DNA from: Methanobacteriota archaeon | GTDB lineage: Archaea > Thermoplasmatota > DTKX01 > GCA-020343715 | Reading direction: 5' to 3' | Length of the DNA: 8,047 nucleotides | Assembly (NCBI GenBank): GCA_030594725.1 | Contig: JAUVEQ010000121.1 | Span: 1 to 8,047 of the forward strand | Shown here: positions 1 through 6,166 of the stretch, piece after piece | Position numbering within the stretch: position 1 is the first letter of the stretch | How the letters are laid out: each line of letters opens with the position of its first letter | Translations under genes and position numbers: made by a program | Notes under the pieces: generated by a model | What the model saw: the letters and a program-made list of their open reading frames with translations, nothing else | Databases searched by the model: none | What the model was told of the DNA's origin: nothing

Positions 1-21
1 GAGGATGATGAGAAGGTAGGA

Positions 22-93
22 TGCGGCCACCGGGAATCGAACCCGGGCTAGAAGCTTGGGAAGCTCCTGTCCTAACCCCTGGACCATGGCCGC
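22..93 (-). tRNA. tRNA-Gly (anticodon CCC)
   Basis: The minus strand folds into a complete 72-base cloverleaf. It has a 7-bp acceptor stem (GCGGCCA with TGGCCGC), a D arm with stem GTCC/GGAC, and an anticodon stem GGAGC/GCTTC containing one G-U pair. The anticodon loop is TTCCCAA. The variable loop has 4 bases, and the T arm is CCGGG-TTCGATT-CCCGG. The anticodon CCC at positions 34-36 reads glycine codon GGG, and the discriminator base is A. No intron is present, and the 3' CCA is not encoded (TCCTACC follows on the minus strand), as is common in archaea. A TATA box lies about 40 bases upstream of the mature 5' end, so the gene appears to be transcribed on its own. Confidence 0.97.
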
Positions 94-130
94 ACCGAGT
101 CAGGGCGGGGCTGTGAAAGGCCCTCGGGGA

Positions 131-139
131 TATTTAAAG
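131..139 (-). promoter_or_regulatory. TATA box for tRNA-Gly
   Basis: Minus strand reads CTTTAAATA, a close match to the archaeal TATA consensus in otherwise GC-rich sequence. A start about 26 bases downstream would fall near 109, giving a 5' leader of roughly 16 bases to be trimmed by RNase P. Confidence 0.7.
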
Positions 140-172
140 GTGAGGCGGCCCGGAAGGTGTCCGGGGCGGTTC

Positions 173-2743
173 TCACCTGCGCCTTCGACCGATCGCCAGG
201 ACTGCCACGAGCGCCACCGCGGCCACCGCGAGGAGCACGCCGAAGCCGGGCTCCTCCTCGGCCTTCTTCGGCTTCTCCACGAGAACGTAGAAGGAGGCCG
301 TGTCGATGTTCCCCGCCGCGTCCTCGACGGTGAGGTTGAAGGTGTAGTTGCCCTTCGAGTCGAACACGATGGTGATGTTCTCCTCCACCTGTTCGAAGGG
401 CGCTCCGGCCATCTCGTAGTTCCAGGTGTACTTGATGATCCCCACGTTGTCCGTCGAGGCCCTGCCGTCGAACACCAGCTCCTGCCCCACCATGATGTTC
501 TGGGAGGAGGGCGGGACCGCCGTCGGCGCGGTGACGTCCAGAACGGTGATGGTGAAGGCGTCGCTGTCCCACAGGCCATCCACCATCCTGTCGGTGCAGA
601 CGAGGGTGATGGTGTAAACACCCGGTATCGAGAACACGTAATCGAAGGATTCTCCGGTGCGGTGGATGCTGGGCTCTCCTGGACCGGCGGATATCGTCCA
701 ATCCCAGGTCACGATCCCGACGTTGTCCGAGGATCCCTCGCCGGAGATGGTAACGGTGACCTTCTCGTCCACGGTCCGGTCCTCGCCGGCCCTGGCCACT
801 GGAGTGGTCACGTCGATGATACCGTACTGGACGGTGTCCTCGGAGAAGAGGCCCATCCCGTCGGTCACCCGGAGGGTGATGTCGTAGAGGCCCGGTTCGG
901 TGAAGGTGTACGGCACCTTCTTTCCCTCGAGCTCCTCGATGAGCTCGTCGTCGAAGTAGATGGACCACTCGTAAAGCACGATCTCCACGTTGTCGAAGCT
1001 GAGCTCGCCGTTCAGGGTGATCTCGACATCCTCGTTCCGCTCAAGGACCTCCCCTGCATCCGCTATAGGAGAGGAGACGTCCACTACGGTCACCGTCAGC
1101 CCGTCCTTGTCGAACTGTCCGTCGGCGTCGTACACCGTCAGGGTGACGTCGTACACCCCGGGTGCGGGGAACTTGTACTTGGGGGTCTTGCCAGTGAGGT
1201 TGACGAGTTCCTCGTCCAGGTAGAACTCCCATAGCATCTTCACTATCTGGAAGTTGTCCGAGGACCCGGTACCGTCGAAGCTGACCAGCTGTCCATCATC
1301 GACGGTGATGTTCTCGCCCGCGTCCGCAAAGGGTGGTTCCACGTCCCTCACCGTGACCAACAAGGTGTCCGTGGCGGAGTTCATGCCAGAGGGGTCGGTC
1401 ACCGTGAGCTTCACATTGTACTGGCCTGGTTCGGCGAATGTGTAATTCGCCTGCATCCCATAAAGGCGCACTACCACATCGGGGATCAAGAACCATTCGA
1501 AGGTCGCGCTGTCGGGGTAGTCGGGATGGTTGTCCGACGAAAGGGAGGCATCGAAGGTCACCATCTCGTCCTGGTCCACGGTGATGTCGGGTCCCGCGTT
1601 CGCCACGGGGTCCTCCGTGTCGCGCACGCCGATGAGGACGATGTCGGTGTCCCACGAGCCGGTTCCGTCGGTGACGTTGAGGGTGATGGTGTACTGGCCC
1701 GGTCGGTCGAACTGGTACGAGGGGTTCATCCCATCGAGGGTGACCAACTCGTCCCCGTACATGAAGGTCCAGGTGTACTCGCCATCTATCGTGAAGTTGG
1801 GGTTGTTCGACCCCGAACCGGAGCCGTCGAACTGCACGGTGTTGGACTGGTTGATGACCTTGGGGAAGCCCGCGTCGGCGGTGACGGAGGTCCTGAAGTA
1901 CAGATCGCCCCATAGGGTCTCGTTCGACCATACGGAGTATCCATCCAGGCCCTGCCACCGTATCACGCCCTCCTTGGTGGTGTTGCCGTCGTCGTCATCG
2001 TTCTGGCCGGTGTTGAGGCCGATGAAGGTCCCGGGTGCGGGATTGCTGATGGTGTTGAGACGGATCATGACCTCGACGATGTAGTAGTAGGTGTTGTTGT
2101 CGATCTTGTGCTGGTTCACAGCGGAGGTCCAGTCCCTGTTCGGTCCCCAGTACCTGGCGTACTGGTTCCCGTTGGCCAGACTGTAGGCTATGCCCTGGCT
2201 GCCGTCCGCAGGGACGGCGAAGGTGTCCCCGTCCTCGTAGCCCAAGCCCGTTTCATTCCGCTGGTCCTCGTCCCTGTCGAAGGCGCCGTCGATGGCTATC
2301 TCGATACCATCGTCTCGCCAGAAGGCATCCGGGTAGCTGTCGACGACGATGCTGTCGTCGGAGCAGTTGAAGAGGAAGTACAGGTAGTCCTCGTCGTACA
2401 TGGTCCAGAAGAGATGCGAGGCGTCGGTGTCGTTCTGGATGCCCGGCCCGGTGATGTGGCCGCCAGTCTCCTCCCAGGAGGGGGGTATCTCGCTCATCAG
2501 GGCGGAGCTGCCCTCGGCGATGTCCCACTCGTTCGGCGACACCACGCCATCTATGATGGGGATCCTGGCGGTGTAGGTCGAGTTGATCAGACGATGGTCG
2601 ATTATGTCGATCATGGGGGCCGGACCGCCGTCTGACGATATCCCGTCCTCCTGGGGCGCTGGAGCGCCGAGGGCGGCGGGCAGTGGAATGGCCAGGCTCA
2701 AGGCCAATAGTAATGCTAGGGTCTTCACAAGGGGTCTTCTCAT
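173..2743 (-). CDS. Secreted multi-PKD surface protein with CBM9/DOMON-like domain and PGF-CTERM-like anchor
   Basis: An 856-residue protein predicted to be exported and held at the cell surface. Residues 1-26 form a signal peptide (MRRPLVK, then a Leu/Ala-rich core ending AALGA). Residues about 55-285 resemble a CBM9/DOMON-type beta-sandwich, with IDG near 64, EWD at 72, YLYFLF near 120 and WRDDGIEI at 142. Six PKD domains follow (about 288-375, 377-467, 469-555, 557-643, 645-735, 737-822), with repeated PGxYxxTLxVTD and S-x-DN motifs. The tail is acidic, then PGFG at 832-835, a hydrophobic helix and GRRRR, as in proteins processed by archaeosortase. Several N-x-S/T sequons could be glycosylated. 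No catalytic domain is visible, so binding, adhesion or cell-envelope roles are inferred. An in-frame GTG (2779) and ATG (2767) lie upstream. ATG 2743 is preferred because the TATA box at 2784-2791 places transcription start near 2760, and GGTGG precedes it at ribosome-binding distance. Confidence 0.9.
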   Translation of the reverse strand: MRRPLVKTLALLLALSLAIPLPAALGAPAPQEDGISSDGGPAPMIDIIDHRLINSTYTARIPIIDGVVSPNEWDIAEGSSALMSEIPPSWEETGGHITGPGIQNDTDASHLFWTMYDEDYLYFLFNCSDDSIVVDSYPDAFWRDDGIEIAIDGAFDRDEDQRNETGLGYEDGDTFAVPADGSQGIAYSLANGNQYARYWGPNRDWTSAVNQHKIDNNTYYYIVEVMIRLNTISNPAPGTFIGLNTGQNDDDDGNTTKEGVIRWQGLDGYSVWSNETLWGDLYFRTSVTADAGFPKVINQSNTVQFDGSGSGSNNPNFTIDGEYTWTFMYGDELVTLDGMNPSYQFDRPGQYTITLNVTDGTGSWDTDIVLIGVRDTEDPVANAGPDITVDQDEMVTFDASLSSDNHPDYPDSATFEWFLIPDVVVRLYGMQANYTFAEPGQYNVKLTVTDPSGMNSATDTLLVTVRDVEPPFADAGENITVDDGQLVSFDGTGSSDNFQIVKMLWEFYLDEELVNLTGKTPKYKFPAPGVYDVTLTVYDADGQFDKDGLTVTVVDVSSPIADAGEVLERNEDVEITLNGELSFDNVEIVLYEWSIYFDDELIEELEGKKVPYTFTEPGLYDITLRVTDGMGLFSEDTVQYGIIDVTTPVARAGEDRTVDEKVTVTISGEGSSDNVGIVTWDWTISAGPGEPSIHRTGESFDYVFSIPGVYTITLVCTDRMVDGLWDSDAFTITVLDVTAPTAVPPSSQNIMVGQELVFDGRASTDNVGIIKYTWNYEMAGAPFEQVEENITIVFDSKGNYTFNLTVEDAAGNIDTASFYVLVEKPKKAEEEPGFGVLLAVAAVALVAVLAIGRRRR
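278..1882 (-). repeat. Tandem PKD-domain coding repeats (six units, about 270 bp period)
   Basis: The six PKD units are related at both protein and DNA level. On the plus strand a GTTGTCCG-type word recurs near 445, 722, 989 (as GTTGTCG), 1253 and 1529, spaced 264-277 bp. It encodes the shared S/T-x-D-N motif of PKD units 2-6. The units have diverged enough that long exact repeats are absent, so the array looks old. Confidence 0.75.
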
Positions 2744-2783
2744 GGTACAACCACCATCGGGGTGCATTGATGGCCTCACCTTA

Positions 2784-2791
2784 GATAAAGT
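2784..2791 (-). promoter_or_regulatory. TATA box for the PKD surface protein
   Basis: Minus strand reads ACTTTATC, preceded by GAA as a possible BRE. The expected start near 2760 leaves a leader of about 17 bases carrying GGTGG before ATG 2743. The same ACTTTATC core occurs before the 357-residue membrane protein. The box lies between the arms of an 8-bp inverted repeat (2772-2779 and 2812-2819). Confidence 0.6.
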
Positions 2792-2848
2792 TTCTGATAC
2801 TGGCCACTACCGTGAGGCCCTCCTTGGCAGGGCCCGTTGCCGGAAAGT

Positions 2849-2857
2849 CTATCTATT
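2849..2857 (+). promoter_or_regulatory. Possible TATA box for the 68-residue membrane protein
   Basis: CTATCTATT is the most AT-rich stretch upstream of ATG 2895. It would place transcription start near 2880 with a leader of about 15 bases. The match is weak, and there is no separate ribosome site beyond GGAG directly touching the start codon. Confidence 0.35.
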
Positions 2858-2894
2858 GCCATCCCTGTCCCGATGCAGACCCTGTCCATTGGAG

Positions 2895-3101
2895 ATGAGG
2901 ACCCTGATAAGAGTCATCGTGACCAGTATCATCCTTGCCATCCTGGGAGTCGCGTTCATCATCGTGAACCCCGAGGACCCCGCCATGGTGAGGTTCGGCT
3001 GGTTCCTCCTGGTGGTCGGGTCCCTCATCGCAGGCCTCTTCACATTCCTCTGGGTCAGGCGACAGCTCAACGAGGACGCGAACGGCGAGGACGGGGACTG
3101 A
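2895..3101 (+). CDS. Small two-helix membrane protein, function unknown
   Basis: A 68-residue protein I do not recognise. It has a short basic N-terminus (MRTLIR), a first membrane helix at about 5-24, a short loop NPEDPAMVR, a second helix at about 34-54, then WVRRQLNE and an acidic tail ending EDGD. By the positive-inside rule both ends probably face the cytoplasm. The reading frame extends upstream, but the upstream part is not protein-like, so ATG 2895 is taken as the start. It is divergent from the PKD protein across a 151-bp gap. A strong hairpin begins at its stop codon, and the next gene has its own TATA box, so it is probably transcribed alone. Confidence 0.65.
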   Translation: MRTLIRVIVTSIILAILGVAFIIVNPEDPAMVRFGWFLLVVGSLIAGLFTFLWVRRQLNEDANGEDGD

Positions 3102-3138
3102 GGTCCCAAGGGATAGGGATAATCATCCTTGGGAACCT
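3101..3138 (+). terminator. Long hairpin directly after the 68-residue gene (possible terminator or 3' end stabiliser)
   Basis: The arm AGGTCCCAAGG (3101-3111) pairs with CCTTGGGAACCT (3127-3138) to give 11 base pairs interrupted by one bulged A, around a 15-base loop. It begins on the last base of the TGA stop codon and ends about 10 bases before the next TATA box. No long T-tract follows, so classic U-rich archaeal termination is not evident. It could instead protect the mRNA end or bind a protein. Confidence 0.45.
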
Positions 3139-3147
3139 GAGGATTCA

Positions 3148-3155
3148 CTTTATCC
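3148..3155 (+). promoter_or_regulatory. TATA box for the 357-residue membrane protein
   Basis: CTTTATCC, preceded by A, shares the core ACTTTATC with the PKD-protein promoter. The expected start near 3178 gives a leader of about 17 bases containing GGGTG (3184-3188), six bases before ATG 3195. It therefore argues against the in-frame ATG at 3156, which would lie upstream of the transcript. Confidence 0.55.
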
Positions 3156-3194
3156 ATGACCGGGCAGCTCGTTCCCTGGTCCAGGGTGTGCCCC

Positions 3195-4268
3195 ATGGAG
3201 GACCATGCCATCGAGGTGAACGTGGTTGCCGGACCGACCCGCCGACACCGGGTCCTCTTCTGCATCATCCTGGGTTGCCTGTCCACCTTCTTCGCCGAGG
3301 TGATATCCGGGTCCTACCCCTACCCCTTCACCACACCGTGGGGCCTGATCGGGGTCTGGCCCCTTTACACCCTCCACACCCTCATCCTTGCCTCTATCAT
3401 CTTCAGGATGGGCAGGCCCAGGTTCTCGACCCTGTTCATCGCCGGCTGCATCTTCGGGATGTACGAGGCCTACATCACCAAGGTGCTCTGGACCCCTCCA
3501 TGGAACGATGAGGTCTTGCGGGTAGCCGGGGTCGCCATCGTCGAGCTGGGCGTCATCTCCTTCTTCTGGCATCCCTTCATGGCCTTCATCATCCCCCTGG
3601 CGGTGGCCGTGCTGCTCACCTCCAACTCCCGCGTCATGGAGGCTATGCCAGCCATCGTGCAGCGTTGGCTCGGGCAGGGGGAGCGGAGGTTCCTCTTCGT
3701 GCTGGCCATCTGGGCTGGCCTCGTGATGGGGGGCCAGGTCGACCCGCTGACCGCGGTGCTGGCCAACCTCATCGCCCTCGGCGTGATCGGCACGCTGTTC
3801 TTCGTGTTCATGAGGGAGACGGAAGGGCGTCACACGATGGGATCGCTCCTTCCCCGTGGAAGGGAGCTCTGGGGTCTGGTGGGAGCCCTGGCGGTGTACT
3901 ACATCATCACGGGTGTCTTCCTGCGTCCCGAGAACCTTCCAGGCCTGGTTCCGCAACTGGCCATCGTCCTCATCTACGTCGTGCTGATCATCGTCCTCAA
4001 GGTGACCTTCGACGTGGGAAGGACCCACGTTCCCGCCCAAGGCTGGAGGCCCCGCATCGATCGCAGGTTGGCCCTCCAGCTGTTCGGGGTCTACACCGTC
4101 ACCGCCCTCGCGTCATCCCTGTCGGGCATCGGGTTGGTGTTCCTCATGATCTCATGGATCATCTGGGGAGCGCTCGCCGTCCTGTGCCTCGGGTTCTCGG
4201 TCAAGGATGCCTTCGGGGCCCATCCCGCGCCGGAGCCTATAGCGGCCACTGCCAGCGACGGCCCGTGA
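3195..4268 (+). CDS. Polytopic membrane protein of an unnamed family
   Basis: A 357-residue integral membrane protein with roughly nine or ten hydrophobic segments (about 20-38, 48-70, 78-97, 110-141, 165-180, 184-206, 225-243, 253-270, 292-310, 312-334). The N-terminal half carries striking, probably conserved motifs: FFAEVISGSYPYPF (32-45), WGLIGVWPLYTLH (49-61), GMYEAYITKVLW (88-99) and FFWHPF (123-128). The acidic, His and Lys residues E35, H61, E91, K96, E117 and H126 sit in or next to membrane segments, suggesting a transport or catalytic role (inference). The motif set feels familiar from uncharacterised archaeal proteins, but I cannot assign a named domain. The tail after 340 is Pro/Ala-rich and probably cytoplasmic. 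ATG 3195 is chosen for its GGGTG site and TATA spacing. An upstream in-frame ATG at 3156 would add 13 residues but overlaps the promoter. Confidence 0.85.
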   Translation: MEDHAIEVNVVAGPTRRHRVLFCIILGCLSTFFAEVISGSYPYPFTTPWGLIGVWPLYTLHTLILASIIFRMGRPRFSTLFIAGCIFGMYEAYITKVLWTPPWNDEVLRVAGVAIVELGVISFFWHPFMAFIIPLAVAVLLTSNSRVMEAMPAIVQRWLGQGERRFLFVLAIWAGLVMGGQVDPLTAVLANLIALGVIGTLFFVFMRETEGRHTMGSLLPRGRELWGLVGALAVYYIITGVFLRPENLPGLVPQLAIVLIYVVLIIVLKVTFDVGRTHVPAQGWRPRIDRRLALQLFGVYTVTALASSLSGIGLVFLMISWIIWGALAVLCLGFSVKDAFGAHPAPEPIAATASDGP

Positions 4269-4283
4269 AAACTGGCCACAAAC

Positions 4284-4290
4284 CTTTTTC
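4284..4290 (+). promoter_or_regulatory. TATA-like box for the SDR gene
   Basis: CTTTTTC is centred about 28 bases before GTG 4315, so the predicted transcript begins at or next to the start codon (leaderless). No ribosome-binding site precedes the GTG. The T-run could also serve as a termination signal for the membrane-protein gene ending at 4268. An ACTGGCCA word sits just upstream at 4271-4278. Confidence 0.45.
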
Positions 4291-4314
4291 AACGGGACCC
4301 TCCATCAACGAGCT

Positions 4315-5052
4315 GTGAGACCCAAGGTCCTGGTCACTGGTGCCTCCCGTGGCATAGGAGCCGCCTGCGCCGTGCGCCTAGCCCAGGAGGGCTGGGACGT
4401 GGCCATCCACTTCAACTCGGGCGAAGTGGATGCGGACAGGGTGGCCTTAGAGGTGGAGAAGGCGGGCGGCTGGGCCACCGTCCTCTCCGCGGATCTGGGC
4501 CAGGTGGACGAGTGCGAGGACCTGGTGTCGGAGGCCGCGGAGGCCCTGGGCGGCCTGGATGCCGTGGTGGCCAACGCCGGCGTGTACGACCGGGCACACC
4601 TGGACGAGCTTCCCCCGGAACGATGGGCGAGGACCCTCTCGGTGAACCTCTCGGGCACGTTCCACGTGGTGAGGGCGGCGGTGCCGCACCTCAAGGCCAG
4701 TGACAACGGCTCTGCGGTGCTGCTGTCATCGCAGCTTGCCAGGCTTGGCTCCGCCCACGGCGCCCACTACGCCTCGTCCAAGACGGCCATCGAGGGCCTG
4801 ACCCGGGCCTTCGCCCTGGAACTGGCCCCGCATCAGGTCCGGGTGAACTGCGTGGCCCCGGGGATGACCAGGACCGCCATCCTGGACCCCTACAGCGAGG
4901 AGGAACTGGAACGCCGGGCCCAAGTTGTGCCTGTCCGGCGTATAGGCGAGCCCGAGGACGTGGCCGCTGCGGTGGCCATGCTGGTCTCCGAGGATGCATC
5001 TTACATGACCGGTGCCGTCGTCCACGTGAACGGCGGGGTCCTGATGGCGTAG
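4315..5052 (+). CDS. Short-chain dehydrogenase/reductase (FabG-like SDR)
   Basis: A 245-residue classical SDR, the usual length for the family, which uses NAD(P)H to interconvert carbonyl and alcohol groups. The Rossmann cofactor motif TGASRGIG is at 8-15, D60 is the adenine-contacting residue, and NAG is at 87-89. The catalytic tetrad is complete: N111 (VNLSG), S139, Y152 and K156 (YASSK). The APG motif is at 181-183 and the C-terminal GG at 240-241. R12 in the glycine-rich loop suggests NADP(H) preference. The sequence most resembles 3-oxoacyl-ACP reductase-like SDRs, but substrate cannot be read from sequence, and archaea often use such proteins outside fatty-acid synthesis. It starts with GTG, probably leaderless. 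The CcdA-like membrane gene follows after 32 bases with no visible promoter between them, so they are likely co-transcribed. Confidence 0.92.
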   Translation: MRPKVLVTGASRGIGAACAVRLAQEGWDVAIHFNSGEVDADRVALEVEKAGGWATVLSADLGQVDECEDLVSEAAEALGGLDAVVANAGVYDRAHLDELPPERWARTLSVNLSGTFHVVRAAVPHLKASDNGSAVLLSSQLARLGSAHGAHYASSKTAIEGLTRAFALELAPHQVRVNCVAPGMTRTAILDPYSEEELERRAQVVPVRRIGEPEDVAAAVAMLVSEDASYMTGAVVHVNGGVLMA

Positions 5053-5084
5053 CACGGGCAGAACAACGATGGATGTGATGGGTG

Positions 5085-5822
5085 ATGTGGCAGGAGGTAG
5101 CCGTCGCCGCACTGGTGGGCCTTGCCCTCAGCGATGCCTGGCTCTGCCTCTTCATGGGCGCCTCGATCGCAGCCGTCGACCGCCGGTTGAGCTGGGGCTT
5201 CCTGGTGGGAAGGACCCTGGGCGTCCTGGCGCTGCTCATGGTCATCGGCATCCTGGGCACGAGCCTGCTCCCCTCCAAGGAGTGGCTCGTCATCTTCTTC
5301 GCCGCCTCCACCATCGCCGTGGCGATCCTCCTGGCGTGGTCCGCCTATCGTCCCAACCTCTTCGGCGGATGTGCCCCCGAGACGGGAGTGGCGGCCGACG
5401 GTGGCACCCCCGATGGAACGGCGGGCTGTCCCGGGAACTGCGAAAGCTGCAGCGGCCACGACCTGGAGGGAGCGTCCGTGTGCAAGCACATGCCCCAGGG
5501 ACTTGTCCAGCGGCTATCGGGGAAGAACCCCGTGGCCACGGGGGTGGCCCTCGGTGCCTGCAGGGGCGCAATGCCCTGCCTCAAGGTCCTCATCATCACG
5601 CCCCTCCTGGTGGCGAGCCCGCCCACAACGGTGGTCCTCATGGCCCTGGCCTTCGCCCTCACCTCGGCGATCTACCCCCTCATCGGCATGATGTCCGGCA
5701 ACGCGATGAAGGCCTTCGTTGAGAAGGGAAGATGGCTGCGCATCGCTGGCGCCCTGGGCGTGGCAGGTGTGGGCATCTACACGATGGTCCGGTTCTACCA
5801 GCAGTCCTGCGTGGGGCTGTGA
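5085..5822 (+). CDS. CcdA/DsbD-like six-helix membrane protein with a cysteine-rich loop
   Basis: A 245-residue integral membrane protein with two three-helix halves (about 4-30, 38-59, 66-87; then 149-177, 179-205, 217-235). Each half carries a cysteine in or near its first helix: C21 in DAWLC and C165 in RGAMPC. This matches the layout of CcdA and the DsbD membrane domain, where one cysteine per half passes reducing power across the membrane. Assignment rests on this architecture and the PC motif, so it is tentative; LysE/TauE-like exporters are the main alternative. Unusually, the central loop (about 90-147) holds C96, C115, C119, C122 (CPGNCESC) and C133 plus histidines, and could bind a metal or cluster or act in thiol exchange. 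GTG 5082 directly precedes ATG 5085 and either may be the start. No good ribosome site lies at standard spacing. It follows the SDR gene by 32 bases. Confidence 0.82.
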   Translation: MWQEVAVAALVGLALSDAWLCLFMGASIAAVDRRLSWGFLVGRTLGVLALLMVIGILGTSLLPSKEWLVIFFAASTIAVAILLAWSAYRPNLFGGCAPETGVAADGGTPDGTAGCPGNCESCSGHDLEGASVCKHMPQGLVQRLSGKNPVATGVALGACRGAMPCLKVLIITPLLVASPPTTVVLMALAFALTSAIYPLIGMMSGNAMKAFVEKGRWLRIAGALGVAGVGIYTMVRFYQQSCVGL

Positions 5823-5850
5823 ACCCCTCCGACCGGGAAGCGGCCAAGGA

Positions 5851-5862
5851 AAAGGTTCTTAG
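5851..5862 (+). promoter_or_regulatory. Possible promoter for the 84-residue protein operon
   Basis: An A-rich stretch followed by GGTTCTTAGG is centred about 28 bases before ATG 5887. This would give a leaderless or near-leaderless transcript. It is a weak TATA match and is chosen mainly on position. Confidence 0.4.
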
Positions 5863-5886
5863 GCCATCATCGCCGTCATACGATAG

Positions 5887-6141
5887 ATGGCCCTCGACAT
5901 AGCTAGTCTAGGAATCATGGCATGCGTTGCCATAATAGTCGTGATCATCGTCATCTTCCTGGTCCTCTGGTTGTTCTTCAAGGTCCTCTTCGCCTTCTTC
6001 CCCTCCATCGTGGTGGCGATCATCGTCTTCTTCGTCACCGACGGCAACTGGGTCTATGCGCTCATCGCGTTCGTCGTGTCCGCCCTGGTATTCGCAGCGA
6101 TGAGTGCCAACCGACGTCGGAACAGGCACAACAGGTACTGA
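5887..6141 (+). CDS. Small hydrophobic membrane protein, function unknown
   Basis: An 84-residue, almost wholly hydrophobic protein that I do not recognise. One long segment rich in Ile, Val and Phe (about 8-37) is followed by further hydrophobic stretches at 39-50 and 54-72. A short polar turn TDGN at 51-54 separates the last two. The C-terminus is strongly basic (NRRRNRHNRY), which should keep it in the cytoplasm. ATG 5887 fits a leaderless start from the upstream box. The cyclotransferase-like gene begins 25 bases after its stop, with a ribosome-binding site in the gap, so the two probably form an operon. Confidence 0.75.
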   Translation: MALDIASLGIMACVAIIVVIIVIFLVLWLFFKVLFAFFPSIVVAIIVFFVTDGNWVYALIAFVVSALVFAAMSANRRRNRHNRY

Positions 6142-6153
6142 CGGATACGACCA

Positions 6154-6160
6154 GAGGGTG
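6154..6160 (+). promoter_or_regulatory. Ribosome-binding site supporting a TTG start
   Basis: GAGGGTG matches the archaeal 16S 3' end (CACCTCC) and lies six bases before TTG 6167. It decides the start of the cyclotransferase-like gene. The next ATG in frame would remove the YGSN motif. Confidence 0.65.
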
Positions 6161-6166
6161 TGACCC

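Noticed and set aside
149..165. CCCGGA-aggtg-TCCGGG hairpin just downstream of the PKD gene stop
   Set aside because: The stem is only 6 bp with no following T-run, and small GC stems are common by chance here. Not strong enough to call a terminator.
56..1234. Long plus-strand open frame opposite the PKD gene
   Set aside because: It overlaps the tRNA and mirrors the PKD reading frame. The product is rich in His, Gly, Val and Arg with no domain, as expected from antisense of GC-rich coding DNA.
3156..3194. Upstream ATG for the 357-residue membrane protein
   Set aside because: It touches the TATA box and lies before the expected transcript start. ATG 3195 has a better ribosome site.
2837..3511. 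224-codon plus-strand frame spanning the 68-residue gene and the next gene
   Set aside because: Pro-, His- and Arg-rich with no hydrophobic pattern, and it crosses the hairpin and promoter. It is a frame-shifted shadow.
3150..4040. 296-codon minus-strand frame opposite the polytopic membrane gene
   Set aside because: The product is dominated by Asp, Glu, His, Gly and Pro, typical of the antisense of a hydrophobic gene. The plus frame gives coherent membrane helices.
5093..5098. GGAGGT inside the start of the CcdA-like gene
   Set aside because: It is a good anti-SD match, but no start codon follows at proper spacing, and starting later would cut the first membrane helix. Probably incidental coding sequence.
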